Assembly: GCA_016926135.1 (NCBI GenBank)
Contig: JAFGPH010000588.1
Span: forward strand, 1 to 15,325
From: Deltaproteobacteria bacterium
GTDB lineage: Bacteria; Desulfobacterota; DSM-4660; Desulfatiglandales; HGW-15
Length of the DNA stretch: 15,325 bases
Reading direction: 5' to 3'
The notes beneath the pieces are model-generated. The model did no database searches, was not told the origin of the DNA, and worked only from the letters and a program-made list of their open reading frames with translations. The stretch's first letter is position 1. Each line of letters begins with the position of its first letter. Shown piece after piece: positions 5,940 to 12,825 of this stretch. A program made the position numbers and the translations under genes.

Positions 5940-7985
5940 ATGGAAAAGAAGGCCAAGATAAGCATCACGATCGACGGGCGGGAACTGATGGTGGATCAGG
6001 GGAGTACCATCCTGGAGGCGGCCCGGGAGCATGGGATCTCCATTCCTACCCTCTGCCACCATCCGGCCGTTTCCAATTGGGGGGGGTGCCGCTTGTGCGT
6101 GGTCGAGGTGGACCATGCCCCGAGGCTGGCGGCCAGTTGTGTCACACCCGTCCGGCCGGGGATGGAGGTCGTCACCACCAACGAAAGGATCCTGGAGAGC
6201 CGAAGGATCGTGCTGGAGTACCTCTTTGCGGAGAGGAACCACAACTGCATGATCTGCGCTCAAAGCGGGGACTGTGAACTCCAGAAGCTGGCCTATGAGA
6301 TGCAGATGGATCACCTGAGTGTTCCCTTCTCCTTTCAATCCTTTGCCACGGACGTGACCAGCGAGTACATGGTCTTGGATCACAATCGGTGCATCCTGTG
6401 CGGGAGATGTGTTCGAGCCTGCGCAGAACTGGCCGGGAACTACGTGCTGAACTTCCAGAACCGAGGCCCCCGGAGCCTCGTCGGCCTGGACCTGAACGAC
6501 ACGAGGGAAGCCTCCTCCTGTTTCGAGTGCGGGATCTGCATGCAGCTGTGCCCCACCGGGGCCATCACGAGCCGCTACAGGAGTCATTACGCGGTCAAAG
6601 GCCATTCCGGGGAGTGGCAGGAGGTGGAAACCGTATGTCCCCACTGTGGGCTGCTCTGCCCCACGGTGGAGAGGGTGAAGGACGATCATCTGCTGAGGGT
6701 GGATGGCAAGATCTCCGGCGGGAACGGCCGGCCCGACAAGGGGCAGCTCTGCTACAGGGGCCGCTTCGAGGTCCTGAAGGAGGAGAGACGCCTTCTACGG
6801 CCCATGGTGCGTGACGGAGACGGCGAGTGGAAGGAAGAGGGGTGGGGAGAGACCCTTGGTCTGGTAGGGGTAAAACTGAGTGATCTGAAGGGGCGCTACG
6901 GTGGAGGGGGACTCTTCGGCTTGGCTTCCGCCAGCCTTTCCAATGAGGAACTGCTTCTGTTTAAGGATCTCATGCAGGGATGCTGGGGTGCAGGTTATGT
7001 GGATACCCTGGACGGTCACTACTACAGGGCCATCGTGCAAGGGCTGGGCGCGGCAGGGGTGTCGTGGAAAGAGGCCTCCTGGAGAGAAATTCCCGATGCG
7101 GACTTCGTTCTGGTGGCGGGCGGGAATCCTTACGTGAGCCAGCCCCTGATCGCATCCCTGCTCAGGAAAGGGATGCTGGAGAAGGGGCATGAGGTGGCCG
7201 TGGTGGGGGATGCGGATCGTCTCATGCCGCTCACGGCCTATGAACTCCCCGGCCGCAGGGCTGGGGAGACCCGGTGGATGGATGCCCTTTATCACGCGGC
7301 CCGGGCCGGCATGAAGAAGGGGTCAGGAAGCGACGGGGATGAGATCCTCAGTGGACTGGGCCTTGATACGGTCGAAAGGGAGACCTTCTCCAGGATCGTG
7401 GAGGCCTTTGTGAAATCCCGGAATCCCCTGGTGATCGCAGGCGAGGCCCTTGCGGAAGGAGATGGGGGGTTGGGGGTGCGCCGGGCCGTCGAATTGTCAG
7501 GCCTTAAAGGCCGCCTCCCGGACGGCTCCCTCCGGGTCCTTTTCCTGAAACCCGGGGGTAACAGCTCGGGAGCCTGGAGGTTGGGGGTTCCGGCCAGGGA
7601 AGGCCGCGGGTCAAGTGCGCAATGGAGGGGTGGGATCATGGTCCTGGGCGGCTGCGGGGATCCCTTTCCGTCAGGTCTCGAGGGCTTGGACGGTGTGGAA
7701 TTCCTGGTCGTGGTCACACCCTACGTTACGGAAGAGATGCGGCAAAAGGCTCATGTGCTCATCCCCAAACCTTCATGCCTGGAAGGGGAGGGTTCCTTCA
7801 CCTCCCTGGACGGGCGGGAGACGGCCTACAGGAGACGGACCCTGGAACCCTCCGACGGTTTGAAGGATTCCTGGGAGATTCTTCTCGAACTGGGAAACGG
7901 GAGCGGGTCGCCCATGGAGATCAAGGGCCTGGAGGAATTGAGGGCGAGGGCGGAGCGGGCTATCCTTTCGGTGGATCTGGCTTGA
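5940..7985 (+). CDS. hoxU: HoxU-like Fe-S subunit fused to a degenerate NuoG-type molybdopterin domain
   Basis: Electron-transfer subunit between diaphorase and hydrogenase, 681 aa against about 230-240 for ordinary HoxU. Residues 1-215 are clearly HoxU-like: [2Fe-2S] C39, C50, C53, C67; H101-x-C103, C106, C112 in the HoxU-type form ERNHNCMICAQSGDCELQ; ferredoxin clusters C151/C154/C157/C161 and C194/C197/C200/C204. Residues 228-681 resemble the NuoG/molybdopterin oxidoreductase fold. They keep a possible cluster (C233, C236, C240, C271), but I see no Cys/Sec-His active site and the family motifs are eroded, so it is probably not catalytic. The ATG at 5940 has GAGGA 6 nt upstream; an in-frame ATG at 5910 is poorly placed. 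An open frame continues upstream to 5820 inside fdhA but is not needed. NuoG-like is an acceptable alternative name. Confidence 0.85.
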   Translation: MEKKAKISITIDGRELMVDQGSTILEAAREHGISIPTLCHHPAVSNWGGCRLCVVEVDHAPRLAASCVTPVRPGMEVVTTNERILESRRIVLEYLFAERNHNCMICAQSGDCELQKLAYEMQMDHLSVPFSFQSFATDVTSEYMVLDHNRCILCGRCVRACAELAGNYVLNFQNRGPRSLVGLDLNDTREASSCFECGICMQLCPTGAITSRYRSHYAVKGHSGEWQEVETVCPHCGLLCPTVERVKDDHLLRVDGKISGGNGRPDKGQLCYRGRFEVLKEERRLLRPMVRDGDGEWKEEGWGETLGLVGVKLSDLKGRYGGGGLFGLASASLSNEELLLFKDLMQGCWGAGYVDTLDGHYYRAIVQGLGAAGVSWKEASWREIPDADFVLVAGGNPYVSQPLIASLLRKGMLEKGHEVAVVGDADRLMPLTAYELPGRRAGETRWMDALYHAARAGMKKGSGSDGDEILSGLGLDTVERETFSRIVEAFVKSRNPLVIAGEALAEGDGGLGVRRAVELSGLKGRLPDGSLRVLFLKPGGNSSGAWRLGVPAREGRGSSAQWRGGIMVLGGCGDPFPSGLEGLDGVEFLVVVTPYVTEEMRQKAHVLIPKPSCLEGEGSFTSLDGRETAYRRRTLEPSDGLKDSWEILLELGNGSGSPMEIKGLEELRARAERAILSVDLA

Positions 7986-8004
7986 GAAAAGGGGAGGTTT
8001 GTCC

Positions 8005-8547
8005 ATGGCAAAGCCGAAAATAGCAACGGTATGGTTCGAGGGATGTGCAGGTTGCCATATGTCCTTCCTGGATCTGGATGAGGATCTGCTCGATATCCTT
8101 CCCCTGGTGGAATTGACGGTGACGCCCATCACGGATTTCAAGGACTATGATTTCCCGGAGGTGGAGGTGGGAATCATCGAAGGGGCGATTGGAAACGAGG
8201 AGCAGATGGAATTGGCTCACAGGCTGCGAAGGCAGTGTAAAGTGCTCGTGGCCTGGGGAGACTGTGCCGTCTTCGGCGGGGTGAATACCCTGCGCAACTG
8301 GATCCCCACAGAGGAGGTCCTGCGACGCGGGTACGTCGATACGGAGAGCACAGTGGAGGGCGTGATCCCCCTGCATGAAGATCTGCCGCCCCTGCTGGAC
8401 CAGGTGCTCCCGGTGAACCAGGTGGTGACGGTGGACGTATACGTCCCAGGGTGCCCCCCCTCCCCGGAGGCGATTGCTTACACCCTGACACAGATCCTGC
8501 AGGGAAGGCTACCCGTGCTTCCTGCGGAGATGATGCATTATGACTAA
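8005..8547 (+). CDS. hoxY: [NiFe] hydrogenase small subunit HoxY
   Basis: Small subunit of the bidirectional (group 3d-like) [NiFe] hydrogenase, 180 aa. It holds the [4Fe-4S] cluster nearest the active site and passes electrons from HoxH to the HoxU-type wire. The ligands are visible as C14-x2-C17 (EGCAGCHMSFLD), C87 (WGDCAVFGG) and C150 (VPGCPPSPE). Like other HoxY proteins it is short and lacks the Tat signal and C-terminal cluster domain of membrane-bound hydrogenases, so it is cytoplasmic. The ATG at 8005 follows GGGGAGG (7991-7997) with 7 nt spacing; a TTG at 7999 lies too close to that site. hoxU ends 19 nt upstream and hoxH starts 26 nt downstream. Confidence 0.95.
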   Translation: MAKPKIATVWFEGCAGCHMSFLDLDEDLLDILPLVELTVTPITDFKDYDFPEVEVGIIEGAIGNEEQMELAHRLRRQCKVLVAWGDCAVFGGVNTLRNWIPTEEVLRRGYVDTESTVEGVIPLHEDLPPLLDQVLPVNQVVTVDVYVPGCPPSPEAIAYTLTQILQGRLPVLPAEMMHYD

Positions 8548-8573
8548 TGCCCTGAGCCATAGGAGATACCGCC

Positions 8574-10004
8574 ATGAGCGATTTGCGTAAGATCACCATC
8601 AACCCCGTCAGCCGCCTGGAGGGCCATGGAAAGGTGGTCATTCATCTGGATGCAGCCGGCGAGGTGGAGGACGCACGGTTCCATGTCACCCAGTTCAGGG
8701 GTTACGAGCGTTTCTGTGAAGGAAGGCCTTTTGAGGAGATGCCCATCATCACCCAGAGGATTTGCGGCATCTGTCCGGTAAGCCATCAGCTCGCATCGGC
8801 CAAGGCGTGTGACGCGATCCTGGGGGTCGAATTACCGGAGACGGCAAGGCTCCTGCGCGAGCTGATTCACATGGGTCAGTTCATCCAGTCCCACGCCTTG
8901 CACTTCTTCCACCTGGCGAGCCCGGACCTGCTTCTGGGGTGGGACGCGGAACCGGCCGAGAGGAACGTGATCGGGGTGATCGGTGCGTTCCCGGAAGTGG
9001 CGAGAAAGGGGATCCGGTTGAGGAAATTCGGTCAGGACATGATCAAGGTCCTGGGAGGGAAAAAGATCCATCCGGCCTATGCCGTGCCCGGGGGCGTCCT
9101 GAACGGCCTCTCCGAGGGGGATCGGGACAAGCTGCTGGAGGGGTTCGATGAGGCTTACGCCACAACCGCGATGGCCCTTGATCTGATCAAAGAGTGGGTG
9201 GACAAAAATCTGGAGGAGGTAGGCCGGTTCGCCAATTTCCCGTCAAGCTATGCAGGCCTTGTGGACGGGGACGGTTTTCTCAACCTCTACCATGGAAGGC
9301 TGCGGATTGCCGGTCACGACGGAAAGACCCTGGCAGAATTCGACCCCGGAGCCTATCTCGAATTCATCGGCGAACACGTGGAACCCTGGTCTTACCTGAA
9401 GTTCCCCTATTTCAAGGCCCAGGGATATCCGGAGGGATGCTACCGGGTAGGGCCCCTGGGAAGGCTCAACTGCGCAGACGGGATGGCAACCCCGCGGGCC
9501 TCAGAGGAATGGAAGCGATACAAAGACAAGGCCGGGGCTGATCTCAAAGGGGGCAGCCTGCTCTACCACTACACCCGTCTTGTGGAAATCCTCTATGCCC
9601 TGGAAAGGGCGGAGGAGATCCTGGAGACCCAGGCGGTCTGTGGAAAGGAGATTCGAATGACGGGGGACCCGATCCATGAAGAGGGTGTGGGCGTCATCGA
9701 GGCCCCCCGGGGAACGCTGATTCATCATTACCAGGTCGATCGGCATGGGGCGATGAGGAAGGCGAACCTCATCGTGGCCACAGGGCACAACAACATCGCC
9801 ATGAATGAGTCCGTGACACTGGTGGCCAGGGAGTACATCCACGATGGAAGAGTGGAGGAAGGGTTCCTGAACCGGGTGGAAGGGGCGATCCGTTGTTACG
9901 ATCCGTGTCTGTCCTGTTCCACCCATGCCCTGGGACAGATGCCGTTGCGCGTGGAGGTCTATGACTGTCACCGCATGCTCGTGGAGGAAGCGGTCCGTGA
10001 ATGA
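8574..10004 (+). CDS. hoxH: [NiFe] hydrogenase large subunit HoxH
   Basis: Catalytic subunit for reversible H2 oxidation, 476 aa, the usual HoxH length. The nickel ligands are in the two classical motifs: RICGICPVSH near the N-terminus (C64, C67) and DPCLSCSTHALG near the C-terminus (C445, C448, H451). The N-terminus carries INPVSRLEGHGKV. The 25 residues after H451 form the extension that the maturation protease removes after nickel insertion in HoxH-type enzymes. The segment GTLIHHYQVD and the overall sequence place it in group 3, closest to NAD-linked 3d enzymes by eye. The start follows AGGAGA with 7 nt spacing. The stop overlaps the hoxW start by 8 nt, so enzyme and protease are translationally coupled. 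Confidence 0.95.
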   Translation: MSDLRKITINPVSRLEGHGKVVIHLDAAGEVEDARFHVTQFRGYERFCEGRPFEEMPIITQRICGICPVSHQLASAKACDAILGVELPETARLLRELIHMGQFIQSHALHFFHLASPDLLLGWDAEPAERNVIGVIGAFPEVARKGIRLRKFGQDMIKVLGGKKIHPAYAVPGGVLNGLSEGDRDKLLEGFDEAYATTAMALDLIKEWVDKNLEEVGRFANFPSSYAGLVDGDGFLNLYHGRLRIAGHDGKTLAEFDPGAYLEFIGEHVEPWSYLKFPYFKAQGYPEGCYRVGPLGRLNCADGMATPRASEEWKRYKDKAGADLKGGSLLYHYTRLVEILYALERAEEILETQAVCGKEIRMTGDPIHEEGVGVIEAPRGTLIHHYQVDRHGAMRKANLIVATGHNNIAMNESVTLVAREYIHDGRVEEGFLNRVEGAIRCYDPCLSCSTHALGQMPLRVEVYDCHRMLVEEAVRE

Positions 10005-10512
10005 TGCTTCCAGATATTGGATCGTCGGCTACGGAAACTCGCAACGAAGAGATGACGGATGTGGATGGCACGTTGCGGCAAGACTGCTCCGGTTGTTCGG
10101 CGAGGACCGTGGGGTGACGATCCTGCTCCTTCACCAGCTGGACCCCGTCCTGGCAGAGGATCTGCAGGTTGCCGAGGGGGTCATCTTCGTGGATGCCACC
10201 ACCGAGGAAATCCCAGAGGGCGTGGAGTGGCGCAGGATAAGGCCGGAGGGCGGTGTTTTCCCTTGCTGGACTCACCATTTGAAAGCGGCCGCGCTCATGG
10301 GGCTTATCCATATAGTCTACGGCCGTTCCCCATCGGCTTGGCTGGTGTCTGTCAAGGGGCAGGACTTCGGCTTCGGGGAGGGGCTCAGCGCCCTAGCGAG
10401 GAAGAGAGCGCGCAGGGCCAGCAGGGAGATCGCCGCCTTCGTGGCAAGGAAAATGATTGACAAAGGCAAAGGATCTATCAAATCATATACCAAAGCGCAT
10501 GTGGGGGGCTGA
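9997..10512 (+). CDS. hoxW: Hydrogenase maturation protease (HoxW/HyaD family)
   Basis: Endopeptidase that trims the C-terminal extension of HoxH once nickel is in place, 171 aa. Family motifs: VGYGNSQRRDDGCGWHVA at the N-terminus, with the conserved nickel-sensing acidic residue in RRDDG; IFVDATTEE as the second acidic site; a histidine-containing WTHHLK segment; and VKGQDFGFGEGLS near the end. I chose the GTG at 9997 because GAGGAAG (9984-9990) lies 6 nt upstream and the GYGN motif then begins about ten residues in. The longer open frame from 9925 reads unrelated sequence inside hoxH. It overlaps the hoxH stop codon and is followed after 1 nt by the response regulator. It is presumably specific for the HoxH encoded next to it. 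Confidence 0.88.
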   Translation: MNDASRYWIVGYGNSQRRDDGCGWHVAARLLRLFGEDRGVTILLLHQLDPVLAEDLQVAEGVIFVDATTEEIPEGVEWRRIRPEGGVFPCWTHHLKAAALMGLIHIVYGRSPSAWLVSVKGQDFGFGEGLSALARKRARRASREIAAFVARKMIDKGKGSIKSYTKAHVGG

Positions 10513-10513
10513 C

Positions 10514-10927
10514 ATGGCCATCGGTACGGATATCCTGATGATTGACGATGACAGGGACCTGGTCAATTCCATTCGGATTGTGCTGGAGAGCCGCAAGTAC
10601 ACGGTGAGGGCTGCGTACAACGGGAAGGAAGGCTATGCGAAGATCCAGGAGAAGACTCCCAATCTCATCATCCTGGATGTCATGATGGCCACGGATACGG
10701 AGGGTTTTGACTTGGCCTACAGGCTGAAGAATGATCCGAGATACCAGAGTATCCCCATCATTATGGTGACGGCATTTCCGAAGAAGATGGCGGAAGAAGG
10801 TCCGGACAAGTTCCAGCACATCCTGGGAGAAAGCTGGCCCGTGTCGCAATTCATTGAAAAGCCCATCGACCCCGGAGCCTTACTGACAGCCGTGCAGAAC
10901 GTACTCGGCGAGGGGCATCAGGTGTGA
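10514..10927 (+). CDS. Single-domain response regulator (receiver only)
   Basis: CheY-like receiver of 137 aa with no output domain. Phosphorylation-site residues: acidic D11/D12/D13 (MIDDDRD), phospho-acceptor D55 (IILDVMM), T86 (IIMVTAF) and K116 (FIEKPIDP). The stretch from T86 to K116 is 30 residues, about eight more than in CheY, and the loop after D55 (ATDTEGF) is also slightly long. The ATG at 10514 lies 1 nt after the hoxW stop, behind a G-run (10503-10508); an ATG at 10499 is a weaker choice. Without an output domain it probably acts as a phosphate shuttle, a protein-binding switch, or the partner of one or both kinases downstream. Its target is unknown. Confidence 0.9.
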   Translation: MAIGTDILMIDDDRDLVNSIRIVLESRKYTVRAAYNGKEGYAKIQEKTPNLIILDVMMATDTEGFDLAYRLKNDPRYQSIPIIMVTAFPKKMAEEGPDKFQHILGESWPVSQFIEKPIDPGALLTAVQNVLGEGHQV

Positions 10928-10932
10928 CGGTC

Positions 10933-10953
10933 GATTCCTCGTGAAAGGGAATC
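10933..10953 (+). promoter_or_regulatory. Small hairpin over the kinase ribosome-binding site
   Basis: GATTCC (10933-10938) and GGAATC (10948-10953) are a perfect 6-bp inverted repeat with a 9-nt loop. The right arm overlaps the purine-rich Shine-Dalgarno stretch GAAAGGGA (10943-10950) of the kinase starting at 10958. It could dampen kinase translation relative to the receiver. With only six pairs it could also be chance. Confidence 0.25.
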
Positions 10954-10957
10954 CCCT

Positions 10958-12796
10958 ATGCGGCTGGGCTATGAGCTAGTCAAGGAACAACTCTTTTTCC
11001 AAAAGGAACTGATCGAAAGGGCTTGGTGGTTTATCCGCCTGAGATGGCTGGCCGCGGGGGCGGTCCTCATGGGAAGCTGGGCCGCCTTTTTTTTTGAGCC
11101 ACGCGTCCCGGTTTTTCCCCTCACCTTCATCTCTCTTTCCATTCTGGTTTACAATATCGTCTTTCATTGGGTTTGGCACCGAATCCACTCCCGGGTACCC
11201 CAACGGGTACGGTCCTTTGAGGTCTTTGCCCATGTGCAGATCAGCATGGATCTGGTGGCCCTTTACGGGATCGTCTCCTTCACGGGAGGGATTCACAGCC
11301 CCCTCCTGATCTTCGTCATCTTTCACATCATCCTGGCAGGGATTCTCCTGTCCACCGTGAGCTGCTATACCTATGGCATCATGGTCGCGGTGGCAACAGG
11401 GTCTCTGCTGTGGTTTCAGGAGTGGGGCTTTTTGTCGAGCGTGCCGGCCCTCTTCCAGAACTCCCTTTTCCCCCGCAACGCAGAGTTTGCCCATCTCGCC
11501 GTACACTATGGGCTCTTCGTCACGGCTATCCTGATCACCGCCTTTCTGACCACTTCCCTGAAGGGGACCCTGCGGACCAAGGGCAGAGAAATCCTGCATG
11601 TTTCCAGGGATCTGGAGGCGAGCAACGCCAAACTCACCGCCCTCTACGAGATGCTGAAGAGGATGGGCCTCTCCACCGACCTCCAGGAACTCATGGATCT
11701 GGCCACCCGTAACGCGGCCAGGATCATGGGGGTGAAGGCCTGTTCGATCAAGCTCCTTGACGAGGACCGGAAGAAGTTGAATTTTGCATCCGCCCATGGC
11801 CTCAGCCTGGACTACGTGGCCAAGGGGTCTATCGATATCGACAAGAGCCCCATCAACCGGAAGGTGATCGAGGGTTCCTTTTTCTCCATCGGGAAGATCG
11901 ATGAGATGGACTACTTCCAGTACCCCGAGGACATTCGCAGGGAAGGGATTGCCTCCATGATTTGCCTGCCCCTCCGGGTGGAGAAAATGGCCATCGGGGT
12001 CTTCTGCGTGTACAGCGAGGTCTCGCACCACTTCGATGAGGAGGACATCCGGTTTTTCTCCCTCATGTCGGACCTCATCGCCCTCGCCATCGAGACCCTG
12101 CGAAGCGAGATCAACAAGACCTGGTTCCTCAGAAAGGCCGCGCACCAGCTGCGATCACCCTTTACGGCCATCTACAGCATGCTCAAGGTGCTTGGCGGAG
12201 GATATCTGGGGACCTTAAACAAGGAACAGAAGGAGATGGTCTTGCGGTGTATCCGTAGAATCGAGATGCTCGGGGATCTCATCAACGATCTCCTCAAGCT
12301 CGGGATCAAGAGGGTGGAGGCGGACAAGGCGCGCATCCATCCTGTGGACGGCGGCAGCATCATGAACAGCCTGGCCACGCTCTTCCAAAGCCAGGCCCAG
12401 GAGAAACGGGTGGAGGTCTCCTTTACCGTTGAGGAGACGCTGCCCCAGATCATGGGCGATGAGAGACTCGTGGATGAGCTCTTCACGAACCTCATCTCCA
12501 ATGCCATGAAGTACACTCCCCCGGGAGGGCGCGTGCGGGTCTTTCTGGGCAAGGAAAATCAGAATTGGGTCCGGCTGGAGGTGGCGGACACGGGGATCGG
12601 TGTTCCCGAGGAGGATCAGCACCGCCTGTTCACCGAGTTCTTTCGTGCGGAGAATGCCAAGGCCCTGGTGGAAGAGGGGACCGGACTCGGGTTGGTAATC
12701 GTGAAGGAAATCCTCGACCACCTGGGGGGAACGATCTCCTTTGAGAGCAAGGTGGGGCAGGGCACCAAAATCCGTTGCCTGTTACCCGCGATCTGA
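10958..12796 (+). CDS. Membrane sensor histidine kinase with six predicted TM segments and a GAF domain
   Basis: Histidine kinase of 612 aa. Residues 24-201 contain about six hydrophobic segments with almost no extracytoplasmic loops, followed by a short coiled coil (about 205-228), a GAF domain (about 230-375), a HisKA dimerisation/phosphoacceptor domain with H396 (AAHQLRSPF), and an HATPase domain with the N-box NLISNAMKYT (N515), DTGIGVPEED and the glycine loop GTGLGLVIVKEI. The signal is not evident: it could be sensed within the membrane or by the GAF domain. The start follows GAAAGGGA with 7 nt spacing. It lies 30 nt after the receiver, its likely partner. A run of nine T (11087-11095) in the first membrane segment is a possible slippage site. 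Confidence 0.9.
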   Translation: MRLGYELVKEQLFFQKELIERAWWFIRLRWLAAGAVLMGSWAAFFFEPRVPVFPLTFISLSILVYNIVFHWVWHRIHSRVPQRVRSFEVFAHVQISMDLVALYGIVSFTGGIHSPLLIFVIFHIILAGILLSTVSCYTYGIMVAVATGSLLWFQEWGFLSSVPALFQNSLFPRNAEFAHLAVHYGLFVTAILITAFLTTSLKGTLRTKGREILHVSRDLEASNAKLTALYEMLKRMGLSTDLQELMDLATRNAARIMGVKACSIKLLDEDRKKLNFASAHGLSLDYVAKGSIDIDKSPINRKVIEGSFFSIGKIDEMDYFQYPEDIRREGIASMICLPLRVEKMAIGVFCVYSEVSHHFDEEDIRFFSLMSDLIALAIETLRSEINKTWFLRKAAHQLRSPFTAIYSMLKVLGGGYLGTLNKEQKEMVLRCIRRIEMLGDLINDLLKLGIKRVEADKARIHPVDGGSIMNSLATLFQSQAQEKRVEVSFTVEETLPQIMGDERLVDELFTNLISNAMKYTPPGGRVRVFLGKENQNWVRLEVADTGIGVPEEDQHRLFTEFFRAENAKALVEEGTGLGLVIVKEILDHLGGTISFESKVGQGTKIRCLLPAI

Positions 12797-12825
12797 AGGA
12801 AAGGCTCGATGGACAACTGAGAAGT

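Noticed and set aside
4424..5968. 514-codon minus-strand frame opposite fdhA
   Set aside because: Antisense shadow of fdhA; no recognisable domain and no ribosome-binding site.
5940..7985. A second active formate dehydrogenase or other molybdoenzyme
   Set aside because: No Cys/Sec-His catalytic pair and eroded motifs; its N-terminus is HoxU-like.
9925..9996. Longer start for the maturation protease
   Set aside because: It would add 24 residues of shadow sequence from inside hoxH before the family N-terminus; the GTG at 9997 has a well-spaced ribosome-binding site.
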